A DNA stretch of 64,000 nucleotides from an uncultured Roseiflexaceae bacterium (GTDB lineage: Bacteria; Chloroflexota; Chloroflexia; Chloroflexales; Roseiflexaceae): assembly GCA_937988885.1 (NCBI GenBank), contig CALKHR010000034.1, positions 1 to 64,000 on the forward strand, given 5' to 3'. Made by a program: the position numbers and the translations under genes. The notes under the pieces are model-generated. The model did not search any database. It was not told where the DNA came from and was given only the letters and a program-made list of their open reading frames with translations. Of this stretch, positions 60,101 to 64,000 are shown piece after piece. Numbering within the stretch: position 1 is the stretch's first letter; each line of letters starts with the position of its first letter.

Positions 60101-62357
60101 GGGCCTGAACGAGTTGGAGAACACGCCGGGCGTCGAGCCGCTGGCCGATATCGTCTCTGGCCTGAACGACATCCTCGGCCCGAACACGTACGCCTACATC
60201 GATACTGGCACGCTGGGCACGGATGCCATCAAGGTTGGTATCATCTACAAGCCCGCCAAGGTCACGCCGGTCGGCAACTACGCGGTGCTCACATCGAGCG
60301 TTGACCCACGCTTCGACGAGAGCCGCAACCGACCTTCGCTTGCGCAAACCTTCGAGGAGGTCGGCACTGGCGCACGCTTCACGGTGGCCGTCAACCACCT
60401 GAAGTCGAAGGGCTCGGCTTGTGCTGGTGATCCCGACACGGGCGATGGTCAGGGCAACTGTAACGGCACGCGCACCAACGCGGCGCGGGCGCTGGTCGAT
60501 TGGCTCGCCTCCGACCCGACGGGCAGCGGCGACCCCGACTTCCTGATCTTGGGTGACCTGAACTCCTACGCGCAGGAAGATCCGATCAAAGCAATCATTG
60601 CGGGTGCCGATGATACGCTTGGCACCAGCGACGATTGGACCAACCTGATCGCGCACTTCCAGGGTCTGTTCGCCTACTCCTACGTGTTCGATGGCCAGCT
60701 CGGCTACCTCGATCACGCATTGGCGAACGCCAGCATCTTCCCGCAGGTCACGGGCGCGACCGATTGGCATATCAATGCCGACGAATCGGATGTGTACGAC
60801 TACGACACCAGCTTCAAACCAGCGTCGCAGCAGGCGATCTACGAGGAGAACGCCTATCGCACGGCGGATCACGATCCAGTGCTGATCGGCCTGAACCTAA
60901 CTGCACCCACACCGCCGAACAGTGCGCCGGTGGTCGTTGACGACAACTACACCGTCGATGCCAACGCCACCCTGACCGTTCCTGGAGAGGGTGTGCTCGC
61001 GAACGACAGCGACCCCGACAACGATCCACTGACGGCTGTTCTAGTGAGCGATGTGAGCAACGGTGTGCTCACGCTGAACCCGAATGGCTCGTTTACCTAC
61101 ACTCCTTCGGCTGGTTTCGTGGGCACCGATTCGTTTACCTACCAAGCCTCTGATGGCGAACTGACCTCGAATGTGGCGACGGTCACGATCACCGTGCAGG
61201 GGCAGAGTGGTCCACCCAGCATCGCGCCGATCGACGACCTTGTACCGCGCGGCGAGGTGCCCGTGGAGTTGTGTGCTCAGGGCACAGGTTGGCTCTACAT
61301 TTCGGTCACCGACCCGGACACTCCTGTTAACGCCCTCACGTTCAGCGCAAGCTCCACCAACAACGCGTTGGTGGGGGCGGGACAAGTGCAGGTCGCAGCA
61401 CTATCGTCGCCCGCCAACGGCTTCCGCGTGCAGGTGACGCCGACCAACGGCCAGAGCGGCACCGCTCAGGTGACGCTCACGGTGAGCGATGGCACAGGCA
61501 GCGCGAGCTACAGCTTCCGCGTTATCGTGGGCACCCCCGCTAACGAGACCCTCAACGGCAGCGACGGGCCGGATATCATCTTCGGTATGGGCGGCAACGA
61601 CAAGCTGAACGGCAAGGGCGGCAACGACATGCTTTGCGCTCCGAGCGGCAACGTGCAACTTGCTGGCGGTGCTGGCGCCGATATCCTAGTGAGCGGCGCG
61701 GGCAACGACAAGTTGAGCGGCAACGACGGCAACGACATGCTCTTTGCCGGCGCGGGCAACGATACGCTTGAGGGCGGCAACGGCGACGATTGGCTCGAAG
61801 GCGACGCAGGCAACGATACGCTCAAGGGCGGTCCTGGCAACGATTCGTTGTTCGGCGGCGCAGACAATGACACACTAGAGGGCAGCGAAGGCGATGACCT
61901 GCTCGACGGTGGCGACGGTAAGGATGCACTCAAGGGCGGCGATGGCAACGACACCCTGCGCGGTGGCGCGGGCAACGACACCCTTGAGGGCGGCAACGGC
62001 GATGACACGCTGTATGGCGATGCCGACGACGATACACTCAAGGGCGGCAATGGCGACGACACGCTGTATGGCGGCGACGGCAAGGACTCCCTTGAGGGCG
62101 GCGAAGGCATTGATATCCTGTACGGCGATGCCGGAGACGACACGCTCAAAGGTGGTAACGGCAACGACCTACTCTACGGCGGTGACGGTAACGACACTCT
62201 TGAGGGTGGCAACGGCGACGATGAGTTGTACGGCGGCGACGGCAACGACACCCTCAAAGGTGGTAACGGCGCCGACTTCTTCGATGGCGGCGAAGGCACC
62301 GATACCGCCAGCGACTTCAAGGCCAATCAGGGCGATACCCGGATCAACATCCCCTAA
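57123..62357 (+). CDS. Secreted ExeM/NucH-type nuclease with lamin-tail, Ig-like and RTX domains
   Basis: 1744 residues. A signal peptide (LWLAIVMILLSVAVVASPVW-A, cleavage near 41) is followed by a beta-rich region. A lamin-tail domain covers about 368-530 (VVISQVYGGGGNADATLKND, FIELYNAGTASQSLAGWSVQ), and a Big_5-like Ig domain about 541-648. An ExeM-type linker leads to an endonuclease/exonuclease/phosphatase domain at about 925-1258 (LKVGAFNTLNYFLTLD, DVLGLNELENTP, FLILGDLNSYAQEDP, RTADHDPVLIG). A cadherin-like/VCBS domain covers about 1270-1360. About 25 GGxGNDxLxGG calcium-binding RTX nonapeptides lie at 1473-1726. It probably degrades extracellular DNA to recover phosphate or nucleosides. 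The RTX tail suggests type I-like secretion or calcium folding, though a Sec signal is also present. AAAAGGAG lies 5-6 bases before the ATG. Confidence 0.9.
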   Translation: MLGTLPSTHSMAVRGLGLLRLWLAIVMILLSVAVVASPVWAAGTISLTNLNVAVSEDFDTLASSGTSSTVPNGWEFLESGTSASVNGLYTAGTGSSNTGDTYSFGATGSSDRALGALRSGTINTIIGAHFTNDTGSTITQLTISYTGELWRLGTTGRDDRIDFQYSLTATGLNTGAFVDVNELDVVTPDSSGTAGARDGNDPQFRTTVSHTITGLTIDPGASFWIRWVDFDASGADDGLAIDDFSLIPGGASSSTNPTGSATVTPASVDAGDTTLITVDVTPGTNPASTNLSVVANLAAIGGSINQTLYDDGTHGDVTSGDLTFSFEATVDAATTAGIYDLPITISDDEGRSSNTSVALTVTAPAGDAKVVISQVYGGGGNADATLKNDFIELYNAGTASQSLAGWSVQYASAAGTSWQVTTLSGVIAPGQYYLIQQAAGNGGTLDLPPPHAIGTIPMSATSGKVALVSSASPLSGACPIGNPLVVDFVGYGSANCFEGSGPTDLLSNTTAALRLGDGATDTDDNANDFEVGAPYPLHVDYAPSVLSTTPASNATDVAPASSIEITFSEPVVVTGSWFSIVCANSGSHTATVSGGPTVYTLNPDVDFDADEQCTVTLVASQISDVDSDDPPDTMAANYVWSFTTGSVAVCGSTFTPIYAVQGSGMSAAITGIVTVEGVVIGDFEGSGGLGGFYLQDPEGDNDPTTSDGIFVYTGGTDTVSVGQHVRVTGYARERFNLTSLNGANDNNAAVPAANITICGEGAEITPVEVTMPFPSSTYLERFEGMLVTLPQALTIAEYFDYERYGEIVLSYPDDIAALTGPKRFYTPTAIVAPGAPAAALAAEYELRKITLDDGLGVQNPNTLRHPNGQPFGINNSFRGGDKVQGVTGVLSYDFSLYRIQPTAPATYTAVNPRPAAPEDVGGRLKVGAFNTLNYFLTLDALDDSTNNDDPADNVCGGNANLDCRGADLSQPNEFPRQRAKLLQAIIGLDADVLGLNELENTPGVEPLADIVSGLNDILGPNTYAYIDTGTLGTDAIKVGIIYKPAKVTPVGNYAVLTSSVDPRFDESRNRPSLAQTFEEVGTGARFTVAVNHLKSKGSACAGDPDTGDGQGNCNGTRTNAARALVDWLASDPTGSGDPDFLILGDLNSYAQEDPIKAIIAGADDTLGTSDDWTNLIAHFQGLFAYSYVFDGQLGYLDHALANASIFPQVTGATDWHINADESDVYDYDTSFKPASQQAIYEENAYRTADHDPVLIGLNLTAPTPPNSAPVVVDDNYTVDANATLTVPGEGVLANDSDPDNDPLTAVLVSDVSNGVLTLNPNGSFTYTPSAGFVGTDSFTYQASDGELTSNVATVTITVQGQSGPPSIAPIDDLVPRGEVPVELCAQGTGWLYISVTDPDTPVNALTFSASSTNNALVGAGQVQVAALSSPANGFRVQVTPTNGQSGTAQVTLTVSDGTGSASYSFRVIVGTPANETLNGSDGPDIIFGMGGNDKLNGKGGNDMLCAPSGNVQLAGGAGADILVSGAGNDKLSGNDGNDMLFAGAGNDTLEGGNGDDWLEGDAGNDTLKGGPGNDSLFGGADNDTLEGSEGDDLLDGGDGKDALKGGDGNDTLRGGAGNDTLEGGNGDDTLYGDADDDTLKGGNGDDTLYGGDGKDSLEGGEGIDILYGDAGDDTLKGGNGNDLLYGGDGNDTLEGGNGDDELYGGDGNDTLKGGNGADFFDGGEGTDTASDFKANQGDTRINIP

Positions 62358-62379
62358 TCGTCCATAGGTCATCATCACC

Positions 62380-62411
62380 AGGGGCGTACTCACATCGCCG
62401 AGTGCGCCCCT
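62380..62411 (+). terminator. Terminator of the secreted nuclease gene
   Basis: AGGGGCGTACTC (62380-62391) pairs with GAGTGCGCCCCT (62400-62411), one wobble, followed by TTGTT. Confidence 0.7.
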
Positions 62412-62438
62412 TTGTTATGCGCTCGTTTCTTGTTTTGG

Positions 62439-62470
62439 TATGACCATATGACTTTTGTAGCCATAATATC
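62439..62470. promoter_or_regulatory. Copy 4 of recurrent TATGACCATATGACTTTT motif
   Basis: TATGACCATATGACTTTT then GTAGCCATAATATC, close to copy 1 (ATCGCCAAAATGT). Unlike the others it lies between two convergent gene ends, which argues against a simple promoter role for all copies. Confidence 0.45.
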
Positions 62471-62494
62471 AAAACACTAACCGAGATACAAAAC

Positions 62495-62522
62495 GAGGGC
62501 ATGCCATACGTGGCATGCCCTC
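62495..62522 (-). terminator. Terminator of the molybdopterin oxidoreductase gene
   Basis: GAGGGCATGCCA (62495-62506) and TGGCATGCCCTC (62511-62522) form a perfect 12-bp stem with a 4-base loop. On the minus strand CGTTTTGT follows. Confidence 0.8.
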
Positions 62523-62546
62523 AACCGACAGTGTATCGACGTGCGA

Positions 62547-63155
62547 TTAATCGCTGTATCGCTCCTCGCGCCACGGGTCGGCGTTGTTGTTGTAGCCGTA
62601 GCGCTCCCAGAATCCCAGTTGATCCTGGCTCATAAACTCGACGCCGCGCAGCCACTTCGCGCTCTTCCAGAAGTACTTCTTCGGTGTGAGCGAGCGCAGC
62701 GGGAAGCCGTGTTCGGGGGTAAGCTCCGCGCCCTCGTAGCGATACGCCAACAGCGCCTCATCCTCCATCAAAATATCCAACGGCACATTGGTGGTGTAGC
62801 CCTGCTCGCAGTGGAACATCACAAACTTCGCGCTTGGCTTCAGCGCCGGAATATGCTTGAGGAACTCCTTGAACTGCACGCCCTCCCAATGGGTATCGAG
62901 CTTGCTCCAACGGGTGACGCAATGAATATCCGTGGTAATTTGAATAGTTGGTAACGCCCGAAACTCAGCGAAAGAAAACCTCGCGGGGGCCTCAATTTCA
63001 CCCCACACGCGCAGATCCCAGGTCTGCTCTAGATTTTGATAATGGGGAATATCGCCATAATGTAATACAGGGAACTTTTCGGTCAAATGTTGGCCGGGCG
63101 GAATGCGATCTTGCAGATCGCCAGAATGAGCCTGGCGGTTAAACGCTTTGAACAT
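62547..63155 (-). CDS. Sulfite oxidase-like molybdopterin-dependent oxidoreductase
   Basis: A 202-residue minimal Oxidored_molyb domain protein. Recognisable are FPVLHYGDIPHYQNLEQTWD, FSFAEFRALPTIQITTDIHC, VTRWSKLDTHWEGVQFKEFL (the Cys of DIHCVTRWS would coordinate molybdenum), FHCEQGYTTNVPLDILMEDE, LAYRYEGAELTPEHGFPLRS and the late KYFWKSAKWLRGVEFM. It has no Tat signal, heme or dimerisation domain, so it is a soluble, likely cytoplasmic member of unknown substrate. TAGGAG lies nine bases before the ATG. A strong terminator follows. Confidence 0.9.
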   Translation of the reverse strand: MFKAFNRQAHSGDLQDRIPPGQHLTEKFPVLHYGDIPHYQNLEQTWDLRVWGEIEAPARFSFAEFRALPTIQITTDIHCVTRWSKLDTHWEGVQFKEFLKHIPALKPSAKFVMFHCEQGYTTNVPLDILMEDEALLAYRYEGAELTPEHGFPLRSLTPKKYFWKSAKWLRGVEFMSQDQLGFWERYGYNNNADPWREERYSD

Positions 63156-63344
63156 AACGGTGTGCTCCTAGTGTTGTTGCGAGCTGTGAAGCTTCCCACG
63201 CAGTTCGGCTTGCCGTGGTCGAAACTTCCATCAGAGTATACGGACGATAGCACGTTTTGGATCTTTAGCAAGCTACGCTGTACAAGCAAAGAAAAAGCTG
63301 GACGCATTGTGCATCCAGCTTCGTCTCATATCCACTATACATCA
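63156..63344. other. Spacer between oxidoreductase and winged-helix genes
   Basis: Promoter region; no gene recognised. AAGCTGGACGC-ATTGT-GCATCCAGCTT at about 63296-63322 is a near-perfect stem that could terminate the minus-strand winged-helix gene; the adjacent AAAGAAA gives T-rich sequence on the minus strand. Confidence 0.55.
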
Positions 63345-63743
63345 TCAAATCGGGAGACCATCAATATTTGTTGGGGTGAATGTAGCTTTTCGCCGATACG
63401 GAGCATAGCTTGAAATCTCTCGTAACGTCTGCTGAAGCGCTTCGCGCTCGAACGGCTCGTTGTACGTTTGAGCGAGACGGAAGATCGATTCGCAATGCTC
63501 TGGGTGTGGCCGATAACGGTAGATCGGCTCGCCATTCCCGGTTGATGTGGAGGTGAGCAACCCATCCTCTGTCATTTCGCTCAGCGCTTGACGAGTGCTC
63601 CAAATATCCCGATAAATCCGCTCTGCAATCTGACTTGCAGTTCCCTCAAAACGAGGATTCTCGTAGTACACCAAGAGGAGTTGCAATTTGATAGGTGTGT
63701 CGATCGCTCGTTCGAGAAGGTTCCGAACTGATGGATCAATCAT
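63345..63743 (-). CDS. Small winged-helix DNA-binding protein
   Basis: A protein of about 132 residues. The stretches IDTPIKLQLLLVYYENPRFE, GTASQIAERIYRDIWSTRQA and LSEMTEDGLLTSTSTGNGEP, then IYRYRPHPEHCESIFRLAQT, are the helix-helix-recognition helix-wing pattern of a MarR/ArsR-like winged helix. The C-terminal helix probably dimerises. ATG 63743 has AAAGGAG eight bases upstream, whereas the longer in-frame extension to 63908 has no site. Target genes unknown. Confidence 0.75.
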   Translation of the reverse strand: MIDPSVRNLLERAIDTPIKLQLLLVYYENPRFEGTASQIAERIYRDIWSTRQALSEMTEDGLLTSTSTGNGEPIYRYRPHPEHCESIFRLAQTYNEPFEREALQQTLREISSYAPYRRKATFTPTNIDGLPI

Positions 63744-64000
63744 TGACCTGTCTCCTTTCGAGATCGTCGCTGACCTCTGCATGCATTTGTTGTTAAACCT
63801 GCACTCTGGTACGTCGAGACGGCTTCCTGCATGCGGGGAAGGAGCCAGAACACCAGGCCAGAGTCGCATTATGGATGAGAACAAGTGCGGTACGGATCGA
63901 CTCGGCAATAACTCTCCATATCAGAACATTATACTCTATTTAAACAAGAATTTCTAGATATGTTACGACGATTTTTACATTTACGGGCCATTAGCTGTTG
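63744..64000. other. Right edge of the window, no gene recognised
   Basis: Promoter region of the winged-helix gene, then unassigned sequence to the end. AT-rich from 63910. Confidence 0.4.

Noticed and set aside
58542..60872. Long minus-strand open frame of 776 codons opposite the secreted nuclease
   Set aside because: It is antisense to a clear multi-domain protein. Its translation is Arg/Val/His-rich without domains, as expected for a shadow of a high-GC gene.

Overview
The window is chromosomal DNA from a moderately GC-rich bacterium, most likely a Chloroflexota (class Chloroflexia-like) member. Evidence for this is a coenzyme F420 gene (CofE) beside a nitroreductase, an RsbR-type PAS-STAS regulator, a prokaryotic translin, DUF366 and DUF165/VUT genes, and large dispersed intergenic repeats built on 'GTCATCCTGAACGAAGTGAAGGATCTC'. 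The lineage is inference from gene content. No rRNA, tRNA or CRISPR array was seen.

Layout. 1-12.4 kb: sugar and sugar-acid metabolism (enolase-superfamily dehydratase, class II aldolase, class III aminotransferase, FGGY kinase, PA14-containing GH3 beta-glucosidase). It is mixed with two cysteine-cluster proteins, a LOG-like protein, a TetR regulator divergent from the aldolase, and a methyltransferase of different composition. 12.5-18.1 kb: an RsbR-like regulator, a MITE-like element and a 1345-residue TPR protein with an embedded C39 peptidase. 18.1-20.3 kb: almost pure dispersed repeat. 20.3-25.4 kb: pabC-pabAB (p-aminobenzoate synthesis), a THUMP RNA methyltransferase and a conserved unknown.

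25.4-37.1 kb is a visibly more AT-rich island and the most interesting part. It holds a VUT/YhhQ-type 7-deazaguanine-precursor transporter, a DUF366 protein, a DUF6884/YaaA-like protein with an extra C-terminal domain, and two different tRNA-guanine-transglycosylase-fold proteins. Both transglycosylases keep the two active-site aspartates and the C-x-C-x2-C...H zinc site. Next come an IS982 element with an IS701-family element inserted exactly in its right terminal repeat, then a Fe-S-type PD-(D/E)XK nuclease followed by a UvrD-family helicase. I read this as a candidate 7-deazaguanine (preQ0/queuine) base-exchange locus, possibly a DNA or RNA modification system related to Dpd, with a helicase-nuclease pair beside it. 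The functional link is inference.

37.2-51.9 kb returns to GC-rich housekeeping or conserved genes: a NurA-like nuclease, an AI-2E family permease, a MoxR ATPase with its VWA/metallopeptidase partner, a DDAH-like amidinohydrolase, a tandem pair of paralogous membrane proteins, translin, a second MITE-like copy, a PIG-L deacetylase, a probable TnpB relic, a class III aminotransferase and RNase HI with a His in place of the fourth catalytic Asp. 52-64 kb: a zinc alcohol dehydrogenase, more dispersed repeat, an alpha/beta hydrolase, a nitroreductase plus CofE (a split FbiB arrangement), a 1744-residue secreted nuclease with RTX repeats, a molybdopterin oxidoreductase and a small winged-helix protein.
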